Below are positions 53,697-62,699 of a stretch of 64,000 bases of DNA, one piece after another; the first letter of the stretch is position 1, and each line of letters opens with the position of its first letter. The stretch spans positions 930,001-994,000 of the forward strand of contig CAVZCU010000009.1 of NCBI GenBank assembly GCA_963773845.1. Direction: 5' to 3'. The notes beneath the pieces are model-generated. The model made no database searches, was not told the DNA's origin, and was given only the letters and a program-made list of their open reading frames with translations. A program made the position numbers and the translations under genes. Source of the stretch: SIAJ01 sp963773845 (GTDB taxonomy: Bacteria > Planctomycetota > Planctomycetia > Gemmatales > Gemmataceae).

Positions 53697-56066
53697 CTAA
53701 CTCATATTGCTGAACTTCCGCAGCACCCACTCCGCAGTGAACAGCCCGACCACCAGCAACAGCACCGGCCAGAAGGTCCAGAGCAAGGTTTCCTTTCTCT
53801 GGCTGAATACAAGCTTCTTGGGCTGAATTTCATTGGCTAGCTTGTTCAGGTCTTCTTCGCGGTAGAATTTGCCGCCGGTTTGTTCGGCGAGCTTGCGTAG
53901 GCCCTCTTCGTTCATCGGGCCGGGGGCCAGTTCGTGCTCGGGCGGCAGGGTCACGCGGTAATCGAGTGTCGCCATTTCTTCGCCGCTTTCCACCTTGAGC
54001 GTGTAGCGGCCAATTCGATCGTTCGGGATGGTGGCCACGTATTCGCCGGGCTGATTGGGCACTGCTTCGAAAACAACCGAGTGGAACTTCTCTTCGTTCG
54101 GCGGTGCATCGACTCGCTCGACCTGGGCGGTCACGCGATCCTTGGTCAGTGGGCGATACTCCGGCGTGAACAGGCGGGCATAGACATTGGCCGGCTTGCC
54201 CAGCACCGCCTCGCCACCACCGATCGCCAGTTGGCCCGACTTGCTGCCGAGCGTATGCGGCAGACCGATGGCGTAAACGACTTGGCCCCAGTAACGGGCG
54301 AAGAACTTTTCGCCTTCGTTGAACCGCCAGCGCCAAGTTTCTTCGACCGCCGAAAAGTAGACGAGTCCCTTGCCGTAATACTGCATGGCGATCAGCGGCA
54401 TCGGCTTGTCGTCGACGATCTTTTCACGGGGATGGTCGAGCAGCGAGAATGCCGCGGGCCGGAGCTTCGTGACCGGATAGTGCCAGTAGAAGCCAGGAAA
54501 ATCGTCCCACGCCTTTTGGCTCTCCTCCGGGTCGTCGGCGAAGCTGAAGATGGCGCTGCGCTTGCCGAAATCGCTGAGCACCGGCTTGTAATCGCTTGGC
54601 CGGCGGGCGTCGTCGATGGGGAACTTGAGCGAAGGCGCCTCCACGGGCAGCACGTCGGCGAGCGGTGTACCGAGCCAACTCGACGGGCAGTGCAATCGGC
54701 CGGCAATCACAATCAGACCGCCGCCCTCGGTAACGAAATCCTTAATCCAGTTCCGCTGCTCGCCCGTGAAATAGTTGGCATCGACATCGCCGATCACGAG
54801 CAGATCATAGGCGAATAAGTCCTTGCGCTGATCGGGGAAATTCGCGAGGAACGGCGCTCCGGACTCCATCGCCTTGCGGTCGCCGTTGATGACGATGAAT
54901 GTCGGATCGACGCGGCGATCGCGCAGGAACGCCCGCTGCATGAACTTGAATTCCCAGCGTGGATTGCTCTCGATGTAGAGCATCTTGACCTTGCGGTCGG
55001 CGACCCGGACCATCTTGGCGAAGCGATCATCCAGGGTCTCATTGCCATGAACAATCTTCACGGTGGCGACAATTTCCTTCTTGCCGAGCGATGCGTCTTC
55101 CTTGGTCGGCGTGAACGAAAGCGATTCGGTCACGTCCTTGCCATCCTGAACCTGAACGCGTTTGCTCGCCACCTCCTTGCCGCCGAGCGTGAGACTTAAC
55201 TCGACGTCGCCGTCCTTGATGCCCTGCGACCGCCAGCGGAACGGAACGGTCACCGTGTCTTCGACAAAGAGCGTATCCTGGATCGCGGCATCCTTGAGCT
55301 GCAGGAAGCCCGCATTCGACCCGCCGATGCCATAGACGTGAATCGGAATCTGCAATCGGGCCGCTTCGCGCGCCACATCGTCCCACTGGGCGGAACTGCC
55401 GTTGTCGCGGCCGTCGGTGGCAATGACAATCGCGGCCGGCAGATCGTTGTCGTCTCGTTGAAGGACTTCGCTGAGCGTATCCGTGAGCAGCGTCTTCTGA
55501 TCTTCGCCGGCGAGCGATTTAAGCCAGGGCTTTTCGTCGGTGTCCGCAAAGCCACGCAACCGCGAGCCGAACAGGAACGGCTGCACTGGCCCCTTTTGCC
55601 GCAGCCTGGCGACCAGATCGAGCCGCTTGTTGGCAAAGATGGCCTTGATGACGTCTTCCCGCGTCGGTCGATCGGCGGGCAAGCCCTCGGCCGAAGCCGG
55701 CGCGCCAATGCCATGATCGGGCGGCAACATATCTTTCGCGATGGCCCAGCGCACCTTGTCGGCGAGGGCAGGCCGGGGGTCCTTCTGTGTCATGCTCTGG
55801 CTGTTGTCGGCCAGGATGACGATTGGCCGAGCGCGTTCGGTTTTCACGTCGCGAACCGCGACCGGCTTGCAAAGGAGAAAGACGATGGAGCAAAGAACAA
55901 TCGCCCGCAGCGCGGCCAGCGCGAGTCGCCGGCCGGCGCCGATGCGCATCGACTCGGTGAAATAGAATCCAACGGCCATGCCCGCGATCGCCAGCATCAA
56001 GAGGATGGCCAGCCAAACCGGGAACGAGCCACGGAGAACGATTTCGGGAAACCAACTGGCCAGCAT
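53697..56066 (-). CDS. Membrane VWA-domain protein with glutamine-amidotransferase-like fold
   Basis: The intact 789-residue protein has two N-terminal helices (FPVWLAILLMLAIAGMAVGFYF, LALAALRAIVLCSIVFLLCKPV). A VWA domain starts IVILADNSQSMTQKDPRPA (MIDAS DxSxS) with IVIATDGRDNGS. A middle beta region follows, then DLFAYDLLVIGDVDANYF and WIKDFVTEGGGLIVIAG, resembling the class I amidotransferase-like domain of such proteins without a clear catalytic triad. The C-terminal helix is LLWTFWPVLLLVVGLFTAEWVL. VWA domains with MIDAS sites mediate metal-dependent protein contacts, often as MoxR partners. GGAGG precedes the ATG at 56066. Confidence 0.85.
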   Translation of the reverse strand: MLASWFPEIVLRGSFPVWLAILLMLAIAGMAVGFYFTESMRIGAGRRLALAALRAIVLCSIVFLLCKPVAVRDVKTERARPIVILADNSQSMTQKDPRPALADKVRWAIAKDMLPPDHGIGAPASAEGLPADRPTREDVIKAIFANKRLDLVARLRQKGPVQPFLFGSRLRGFADTDEKPWLKSLAGEDQKTLLTDTLSEVLQRDDNDLPAAIVIATDGRDNGSSAQWDDVAREAARLQIPIHVYGIGGSNAGFLQLKDAAIQDTLFVEDTVTVPFRWRSQGIKDGDVELSLTLGGKEVASKRVQVQDGKDVTESLSFTPTKEDASLGKKEIVATVKIVHGNETLDDRFAKMVRVADRKVKMLYIESNPRWEFKFMQRAFLRDRRVDPTFIVINGDRKAMESGAPFLANFPDQRKDLFAYDLLVIGDVDANYFTGEQRNWIKDFVTEGGGLIVIAGRLHCPSSWLGTPLADVLPVEAPSLKFPIDDARRPSDYKPVLSDFGKRSAIFSFADDPEESQKAWDDFPGFYWHYPVTKLRPAAFSLLDHPREKIVDDKPMPLIAMQYYGKGLVYFSAVEETWRWRFNEGEKFFARYWGQVVYAIGLPHTLGSKSGQLAIGGGEAVLGKPANVYARLFTPEYRPLTKDRVTAQVERVDAPPNEEKFHSVVFEAVPNQPGEYVATIPNDRIGRYTLKVESGEEMATLDYRVTLPPEHELAPGPMNEEGLRKLAEQTGGKFYREEDLNKLANEIQPKKLVFSQRKETLLWTFWPVLLLVVGLFTAEWVLRKFSNMS

Positions 56067-56076
56067 TGATGACCTC

Positions 56077-56112
56077 CGCTACGCCGCAAGCGACGCTGCT
56101 TGCGGCGTAGCG
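56077..56112. repeat. 15-bp hairpin abutting the ribosome site of the VWA gene
   Basis: CGCTACGCCGCAAGC (56077-56091) pairs exactly with 56098-56112. The left arm touches the GGAGG ribosome site (complement 56073-56077) of the VWA gene, and the right arm ends two bases from the upstream stop at 56114. Confidence 0.88.
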
Positions 56113-56113
56113 C

Positions 56114-58299
56114 TTACCACGCTTTCCCACAGAACCACGCCCACGCCGTTTCGCCGACCGCGAAGAACAACAACAACAGGAGCGCTGCGACCGTCCACTC
56201 ATTGCGATTGCGGACACTCTCCGCCTTCGCCGACGCCTCCGAGCCGCTGCCCAAATGCTCCGGCTTGAAGCCGAGCAACTCGTCAATCTGCGAGTCAGGC
56301 AGCGGATCCATCGTCTCGCTTTCGCGCAAATCGGGGATCACGGCGAAGCGCGTTCCGACTTGAGCCCCCTCCTCGGAAATCGCATACACGCCCGCCCGGT
56401 TGGTGTCGGCAACAGTCAGGGCCAGTTGCTCGTTGGCGCCGCCTTGCGGCTTACCGAGCCGGGTCTTGGTGCCATCGGGCCGCATCAACTGATAGCTTTT
56501 CCGCAGGTCTTTCGGCGTCCAGCGGATGGCTTCACCGGCCACGCGGTTGAAGCCGGCCGACGAGCGCTCGATCAAGTGGGTCAGCGCCCGTGGATGAAGG
56601 GCTGAAACGTCAGATTCGTCGCGAAGTATCCCCATTCCTTGTCGACCGCCGTTGCCAGGAAGAGAACTTCGCCGTCACCGACTTGTTTGCCGACGAGGGC
56701 CGGTCGGCCGTCGTTGAAACGCATCAATACGCTGCCGGCATCCTTCAGGGTTTCGGCATTCGGTTCCACGACGCCAATTCCGCGCAACACGAATGCATCG
56801 CGGAGTTGCAGAAACGGATCGTTGGCCGACAATTTGAAGCGGGCGAGGAACGATTTCTCGTCGATCGTGTTGGGATCGGGGAAGAGCGGCTTGTCCTTCG
56901 GCGTCTCAAACGTGTCCGCCAATTCCATCGGCAACAACTTTGAGCCGTTCGTACCGAGGAGACGATTGTAGCTGTCTTTGTTGACGTTCGGCCCCGACGT
57001 GATCAACAGACCGTGCCCCTCTTTGACAAATTCGTTCAAGCGCTGCACGAAGTCGTCCGGCACCGAGCCAGGCCCGCCGAGCGGCGCGTTCACGAGGATG
57101 CATACTTCCTTGTCGTTGAGCATGCCCGGCGACGCGTCGGCGGCTTTGACGATCGTCGGCTTGACGTGATAATTCTGTTTGAACTCGTTGGGCACCGGCA
57201 ACAGGGCATGTCCGACGAAGAAGCTGCCGGCCTTCTCGGGGTCCCGCTCGTTTGGCGAGCCATCCACGACGAGAACGCGAACCTTGTCGCGGACGAGGAT
57301 CACTTTGTCGAATTTGTTGTCGTCGTCGAGTTGGTCGGGCTTCACTTCGGCGGTCAGCACGCGCCATCCGGCCTTATCGATCTTGCCCGTGAGGGTGACC
57401 GGTTTACTTTCGCCCGGCCCGAGCTTTTCGATTGGCTGCGCATCCTTGTCGAGCGGCTTTCCATCGACATTGAGCGTCACCGTGAGCCCGGTGACCGACT
57501 CAGTTCCCGTGTTCTTAACAATGACGGTAAATGGCATGCGGGCGCCGGTGTGTGGGATATCCGATTGCGGCCTGAGATCGACGATCGCCACATTGCGAAT
57601 CGGCTGCCCGCCACAGCGGACGAGAAAGAGCGTGCCGAGGGCCTTGATCTCTTCGCACTTGACGCGAATAGCGCTCGATTGGCGTTCCCACCCGCCGCGC
57701 TGCATGTCGCTAAAGAGATAGACTTCTTTCGCCGCCCCCTCGGCCCGACCAAGTGCCGCGACCGCTTCGGCGAGGCCGCCCAGAAAGTCGGTCGATTGCT
57801 GCGTGACTTGCAGATTCTGAATGAGCAACTTGGCCTGATCGAGATTTCGCGGCGACTTCGGCCCCGCGGCGACCGCTCGATCGGTACACGTCACGACTTG
57901 CACGGTCGAATTCGGCGGCAGATCGTCGATGACTTTGAGAGCGGACTCTTTGGCAATATCGAGCCGGGTCTTGGCGCCCTCGCGAGCATTCATGCTGTAA
58001 GAAAGGTCCATGACGAAGACCGCATCGACGGCCTCGCCCCGCTTGCCGGCCGTGACCGACGAGCATGTGACCGGTCGAGCCAGCGCGACCGCGAGCAAGA
58101 TCATGATCAATATGCGGAGGATGAGCAGAACGATTTCCTGGAAGCGAAGCCGCCGACTGGTTTGCTCGACTGCGAGCCGCAGAAACTTCATTGCCCCCCA
58201 GGGCACCGGCTTGTAGCGCGCGCGGTAGAAGAAATGCAGGATGAGCGGAATGCTCCCCGCGACGGCGCCGATCAACATCAGGGGGGCTAAGAAGCCCAT
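56114..58299 (-). CDS. BatA-like membrane VWA-domain protein, frameshifted
   Basis: This protein of about 727 residues begins MGFLAPLMLIGAVAGSIPLILHFFYRARYKPVPWGAMKFLRLA, the classic BatA N-terminal domain (two helices around a basic loop). A VWA domain follows with VFVMDLSYSMNAREG (MIDAS) and VYLFSDMQRGGWERQ. A beta-rich periplasmic section (VTLNVDGKPLDKDAQPIEKLGPGESKPV) and an amidotransferase-like segment come next. The frame ends at 56581 (TFQPFIHGR), and a shift near 56588 continues ALTHLIERSSAGFNRVAGEAIRW to a final helix (TVAALLLLLFFAVGETAWAWF). It probably partners MoxR and DUF58. Confidence 0.83.
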
Positions 58300-58321
58300 T
58301 CAACAACTCCGCATCGTCGTG

Positions 58322-58590
58322 CTCTCGTTCCCACGCTTGCTCTCGTTCCCACGCTCCGCGTGGGAACGCTGTCTTCACCGCTCCGCGGTGCGAGCGATTC
58401 TTCTTCGCTCCGGCCAAGCCCCCGCACCGCGGAGCGGTGCTTGCTCTCGTTCCCACGCTCCGCGTGGGAACGCTGTCTTCACCGCTCTGCGGTGCGAGCG
58501 CTTCTACCCGTGAGGAACCTCTTCGCTCTGGCCAAGTCCCGCACCGCGGAGCGGTGCTTCGCCGTTCCCACGCGGAGCGTGGGAACGAGG
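58322..58590. repeat. Cluster of REP-like palindromes (TCGTTCCCACGCTCCGCG type)
   Basis: TCGTTCCCACGCTCCGCGTG followed by GGAACG occurs near 58343 and 58447, and in inverse at 58562. Between these are paired ACCGCTCCGCGGTGCGAGCG and CCGCACCGCGGAGCGGTGCTT units. No gene is visible from 58300 to 58614. The block separates the DUF58 and BatA-like genes of one locus. Confidence 0.9.
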
Positions 58591-58614
58591 GGTTCGGGAA
58601 CGAGGGGTTTTCGC

Positions 58615-59505
58615 TTACAGCCTTCCCATCTGCAACCGCGTGATCAAATACTTCGACAGCGTCTGTTCCAGGGGCACATCCGTCTTCGCGCGCACGTAAT
58701 CGACCCGATACGCATCGCAGCCTGCCCGTAGTTCGCTCAGGTATTGTTGCACGACGCGTAAGTAGGCCGGGCGGATCAGGTGCGGGCGGGTTTTGATCTC
58801 TTCAGGGATTTCGAGCCCGTCGAATTTTAGATTGCCCGTGAAGGGGAAGTCGATTTCGTCCGGGTGCATGACGTGAAAGACCGTCACGTCGTGGCCGGAG
58901 AAGCGCAGATGCTTCAGTCCCTTCAGCAAGTTCTCCACATCGTCGAACATGTCCGAGATGATGAAGATCAACCCCCGACGGCGGACGCGGTCGGCGAGCT
59001 GTTCCAGCAGCGGGCCGATGCTGGTCTTCTCCTCGGGTTCGAGCGCCTCGAGCGTGTGCAAGATTGTGTTGACGTTCGCCATCGAACTCGACGGGGGCAA
59101 CTCGATCCGCCAGTCGCGGTCGAAGACGTTGAGGGCCACGCTGTCGCGCTGCTTGACAATGACATACGAGAGCGTCGCGGTCAGGAGTTTTGCGTATTCG
59201 AGCTTGTTCGTGTGGCGATCGCCGTACTGCATCGACTTGGAACCGTCGAGCAGGATATGAGCGGTGAAGTTCGTTTCCTGCTCGTACTGCTTGATCGTGT
59301 ACCGTTCGCTGCGGCCATAACTTTTCCAGTCGATGTGGCGAATATCGTCGCCGGGCACATACTCGCGGTGCTGAACGAATTCGACCGAGAAGCCGCGGAA
59401 GGGGGACTTGTGATCGCCGACGCGCAGGCCCTCCACAATCGAACGCGCTTTGATGCCAAGCGCTTCGGCACGGGAGAGGACCGATGGTTTCAGGTATGCT
59501 GGCAT
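58615..59505 (-). CDS. DUF58 domain protein
   Basis: This intact 296-residue cytoplasmic protein contains the DUF58 signature EFVQHREYVPGDDIRHIDWKSYGRSERYTIKQYEQETN. A VWA-like fold follows (HILLDGSKSMQYGD, LIFIISDMFDDVENLLKGL). DUF58 proteins are constant partners of MoxR ATPases and are thought to be clients or adaptors between the ATPase and membrane VWA proteins. It lies 29 bases after the MoxR stop on the same strand. Confidence 0.92.
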   Translation of the reverse strand: MPAYLKPSVLSRAEALGIKARSIVEGLRVGDHKSPFRGFSVEFVQHREYVPGDDIRHIDWKSYGRSERYTIKQYEQETNFTAHILLDGSKSMQYGDRHTNKLEYAKLLTATLSYVIVKQRDSVALNVFDRDWRIELPPSSSMANVNTILHTLEALEPEEKTSIGPLLEQLADRVRRRGLIFIISDMFDDVENLLKGLKHLRFSGHDVTVFHVMHPDEIDFPFTGNLKFDGLEIPEEIKTRPHLIRPAYLRVVQQYLSELRAGCDAYRVDYVRAKTDVPLEQTLSKYLITRLQMGRL

Positions 59506-59534
59506 TGTGTTCGCCGCTCGCGGCGGAGCGGGGT

Positions 59535-60537
59535 TTACGCCGCGAACTCCTTCGCCGCCGTTTTCACCAATCGCTTAATAATATCCTCGACCGTAATCCC
59601 CTCGCTCTGGGCAGTGAAATTGATGATGATCCGGTGTCGTAGAATCGGCCCCGCGACCGCGACCACATCATCGCCGGACACGTGGTTGCTCGCGCAAGGC
59701 GGCATGAGCCTTGGCGGCCAGGATCAGGTTCATGCTCGCCCGCGGGCCGGCGCCCCAGGTGAGCCACTTGTTGACGAAGTCGGCGGCCTCCGGCGTGCCC
59801 GGCCGCGACAGCCGTGTGATCCGCTTGGCGAATTGAAACACCAGATCCGAAACTGGCACCCGTCTAACAACTTTTTGCAATGTCAGAATGTCGTCGCCGT
59901 GCAATACCGGCGAGACGCTTTGCTTGATGTCCGATGTCTGCACCCGCATGATCTGCTCTTCCTCGTCCGGCGATGGATAATCCACTTTGATGAGGAAGAG
60001 GAAACGGTCGAGTTGCGCTTCGGGCAGTGGATACGTACCTTCTTGCTCAATTGGGTTCTGCGTGGCCAATACGAAGAAGGGGTCCTTCATCGGGTGATCG
60101 ACGCCGCCGATCGACGCCTTGCGTTCCTGCATCGCTTCCAATAGCGCAGCCTGGGTCTTGGGCGGAGTGCGGTTAATTTCGTCGGCGAGCACGATGTGGG
60201 CGAAGATCGGCCCCGGCATGAACTTGAACACGCGTTGCTTGGTGACCGGATCGTCCTGAATCACTTCCGTGCCGGTAATGTCCGACGGCATCAGATCGGG
60301 CGTGAATTGAATGCGCTTGAACGTCATGTCGAGCGATTGCGCCAGCGTGCTCACCATGAGAGTTTTGGCCAGCCCCGGCACGCCCATCAGCAGTGCGTGC
60401 GATCGGCAGAAGATCGCCATGAGCAACTGGTCGATGACCTGCTCCTGGCCAATGATGATCTTGCCGACTTCTTTGCGCAACTTCTGGTGGGCTTCGCGCA
60501 AGCGTTCCAGCAACTGGGTGTCGGTCGCTTCAGACAT
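59535..60537 (-). CDS. MoxR-family AAA+ ATPase, frameshifted at the C-terminus
   Basis: This AAA+ chaperone-like ATPase of ~333 residues carries Walker A as LLMGVPGLAKTLMVSTLA (GxxGxAKT), Walker B VLADEINRTPPKTQAALLEAMQER, sensor 1 LATQNPIEQEGTYPLPEAQLDRF and sensor 2 KWLTWGAGPRAS. MoxR proteins assist metal insertion or assembly of envelope proteins, usually with DUF58 and VWA partners, as in this locus. The frame breaks near 59690; the continuation VSGDDVVAVAGPILRHRIIINFTAQSEGITVEDIIKRLV ends at 59535. The start is taken as MSEATDTQLL at 60537; a longer frame opens at 60597. Confidence 0.9.
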
Positions 60538-60643
60538 GTTGGGGGACTCGTAAGACGGCGGAGCGGGCGACGCCGACGGGGTGGGAGAGATTCCCATTTT
60601 ATACAAGACATTGCGTCTTGAAAGCAATTACGATCGGGGAAAA

Positions 60644-61623
60644 ATGGCGGCGAATCCCTGTCTTTATTGTGGCGGCACATCATTCAACGTACTTCATGCC
60701 GGTATTGAGGATCGGCTGCGCTACGCCCCCGGTCAGCGCGACTGGCTCTGCTGCCGTCACTGCGGGAGCGGAATCTTGTCGCCATTTCCGAGTGTTGGTG
60801 AGATTCCCGGCTTCTATCCGCCGGTCTATACGTTCGGCCTGAAGCAGGACCAGGGCGGCGGTGCGTTGCAGCAATTGATCGCCCAGCTCGAATTCCAGGC
60901 CTTTTATCGTCCGCAATATGAATCGCAGGCACAGCGGATTTTGCGGATAACGCGCGTGTCGCACAAGGGTCGCATGCTCGACGTTGGTTGCGGACGTGGG
61001 TTGCGCTTGCTTTCCTTCCGCCGGCTCGGGCTCGACGTACACGGCATGGACTTGATCCCGGAGCCGGTCGAGTATGTGAAAAAAGAACTCGGCGTGCCTG
61101 CCGTGTGCACCGACATGGCCGGCCTGCCGACGAGCATTCGAACCGGCGAGCTTCGATCTCTTGACCGCGTTCCAGGTGATTGAACACGTACCCGATACGG
61201 ACGAGATGATCGCTTCTTGTTACGCTGTTGAAGCCTGGCGGCTGGCTGGTGATCACCACGCCGATGGTCGATAGCATGCAGTCGCACTTCTTCGGTCGCC
61301 GCTGGGCGGCAGCGACCGAAGCACCCCGGCATCTTTCCTTGCCGACCAAGAAGGGGGTGCGAATCGCGCTCGAACGCCGCGGCTTCACGGACGTGCTTTG
61401 CTCATACGACTCGGCGTGGATGGCGGCAGGCCATTTCGGCCTGTCGGCGTTTCCCGGAGCGGCGACGACGCACTTCTATCAGCAAGATAAAATCAAGGCG
61501 CTGGTGAATCGAGCGCTCGGTGCAGCGGCGGCACTATTATCGATGCCCTGGTGCTGGCTGGAAAACGTGGTCTGGCAGCGGCCGGCGCTCGGGATGATCT
61601 TTGCTCGCAAGCCAGCCCCGTGA
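60644..61623 (+). CDS. Class I SAM methyltransferase with N-terminal zinc ribbon, frameshifted
   Basis: This protein of about 326 residues has an N-terminal zinc-ribbon-like region (PCLYCGGTSFNVL, CCRHCGSGILSPFPS). The methyltransferase domain follows with motif I MLDVGCGRGLRLLSFRRLG and motif II VHGMDLIPEPV. Frame changes near 61140 and 61220 join a section reading FDLLTAFQVIEHVPDTDEM to MKPGGWLVITTPMVDS and the C-terminal part. The layout fits the Methyltransf_23-type enzymes of polysaccharide or small-molecule modification. GGGGAAAA before the ATG at 60644 decides the start. The stop lies in a hairpin arm. Confidence 0.8.
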
Positions 61624-61730
61624 AGCCGCGACGCGGAGGCTTTGCGGAGCGGAGCGCGTCTGCCGTAAGTTGCGACGCGAGTCCGAGCCGCGCGCTCCGC
61701 TTGCGCAAAGCCTCCGCGTCGCGGCTTCAC
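61620..61730. repeat. Perfect 27-bp inverted repeat in a convergent gap
   Basis: GTGAAGCCGCGACGCGGAGG... (61620-61646) pairs exactly with 61704-61730 across a 57-base loop. The methyltransferase stop (61621-61623) is in the left arm, and the JAMM gene stop is four bases beyond the right arm. The family is shared with 21683-21749. Confidence 0.93.
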
Positions 61731-61733
61731 GGC

Positions 61734-62169
61734 TCACGGGTCGAACTCAGGAAATGATTCCCATGGCGCTTCCCGGCGCCCCTCCGCCGCGAACCACCAT
61801 CCGCGGACTTGCGGTTCGGCCTCGCAGGCCGATGATCAGATTCACAACATGCTCGCCATAGCTACGCTCCAAGTCGTGCCTACTTGGGATTGGCTCGCTA
61901 GTCGGGTGCGAGTGGTAGACCGCCAATTCAACAACTCCGCTGGCCCGCATTGCCTTTTGTGCACCCAACATACTTCGTGGTTCCGATTCATATTCGGTCG
62001 GCGATTTGAGGGCATTGATGAGCGGGAAATGATGTGTCATGGTGCCGACACCGTCGGCGATTGTGCCCGCCAATAGTCCGCAGCATTCGGCTGGCAATTC
62101 GACGTGCGCATGGGCGAGCATCGCCTCGTAAATCGGCCGCGGGATCAGCAATCGAAATGGAGCGCTCAT
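61734..62169 (-). CDS. JAMM/MPN+ metallopeptidase (M67), frameshifted at the C-terminus
   Basis: This cytoplasmic Zn peptidase of ~144 residues starts MSAPFRLLIPRPIYEAMLAHAHVELPAECCGLLAG with the conserved Glu, then VELAVYHSHPTSEPIPSRHDLERS, matching HxHP(x7)SxxD, the zinc-binding JAMM site. Bacterial members such as Mec+ of Mycobacterium cut an amino acid off a ThiS-like sulfur carrier. The frame reads RTASPRMVVRGGG past ~61825, but another frame gives AEPQVRGWWFAAEGRREAPWESFPEFDP with a stop at 61734, the expected ending. Its ATG overlaps the upstream membrane-protein stop (ATGA). A sulfur-carrier role is inferred from family and from the MoaD gene at 38 kb. Confidence 0.85.
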
Positions 62170-62555
62170 GCGAAAGTGTTCAGCACGGCCAGCAAATGGA
62201 GGCCGAGTCCGATCCAGAGGATGATGTCCAATGCGCACGCCAACAGGCCGCCCATTCCGAGTGCCGTCGGATGCCCGGTCGTTCTCGCGAGCGACATCGA
62301 TCGAAATGCGGCAACAATCCCGAACACAATAAGGGCGAGAAAGAACCCGTCGACGACCACGGTGGCCACTCGGCCAATGTCCATTTCCTCCCGCGTCTGA
62401 TGCCGCACCCCTTGCACCCAGTAGAGCATGTTGAACGTCAGCATGATGGGCGCCATGATCAGAAAGCACGCTCCGATGGTCAGCGATACGATCCCCCAAT
62501 CGGTCGAACGGCGATCGACCTTCATGCCGTGACCCATTGCGTCCCATTCATCCAC
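62166..62555 (-). CDS. Small membrane protein coupled to the JAMM gene
   Basis: The 129-residue protein has three hydrophobic helices (WGIVSLTIGACFLIMAPIMLTFNML, VATVVVDGFFLALIVFGIVAAF, LGMGGLLACALDIILWIGLGLHLLAV). The family is not recognised. The GTG at 62555 has GGAGG eight bases upstream. The four-base overlap with the JAMM gene indicates translational coupling. Confidence 0.7.
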   Translation of the reverse strand: MDEWDAMGHGMKVDRRSTDWGIVSLTIGACFLIMAPIMLTFNMLYWVQGVRHQTREEMDIGRVATVVVDGFFLALIVFGIVAAFRSMSLARTTGHPTALGMGGLLACALDIILWIGLGLHLLAVLNTFA

Positions 62556-62586
62556 GGGTTGGTCCTCCGGTTTTCTTCAATGTTAC

Positions 62587-62629
62587 AGGCACGCTCCGCG
62601 TGCCTTCGCAGGGCACGCGGAGCGCGCCT
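62587..62629. repeat. 18-bp inverted repeat upstream of argG
   Basis: AGGCACGCTCCGCGTGCC (62587-62604) pairs with GGCACGCGGAGCGCGCCT (62612-62629), nearly perfect. It lies between two divergently transcribed genes, close to the probable argG promoter. Confidence 0.85.
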
Positions 62630-62699
62630 ACTTCATTTGCGGGTGCGTGTAAGTAAAACGAGCAGGAGCAGTGGCAGTTATACATTTTCGGAGCCTCCC

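Noticed and set aside
57013..58290. Plus-strand 425-aa frame
   Set aside because: Antisense shadow of the BatA-like gene, whose minus-strand frame has membrane and VWA motifs.
61990..62699. N-terminal 222-codon extension of argG
   Set aside because: It is antisense to the JAMM and membrane-protein genes; the TTG at 62700 with GGAG upstream fits the family start.
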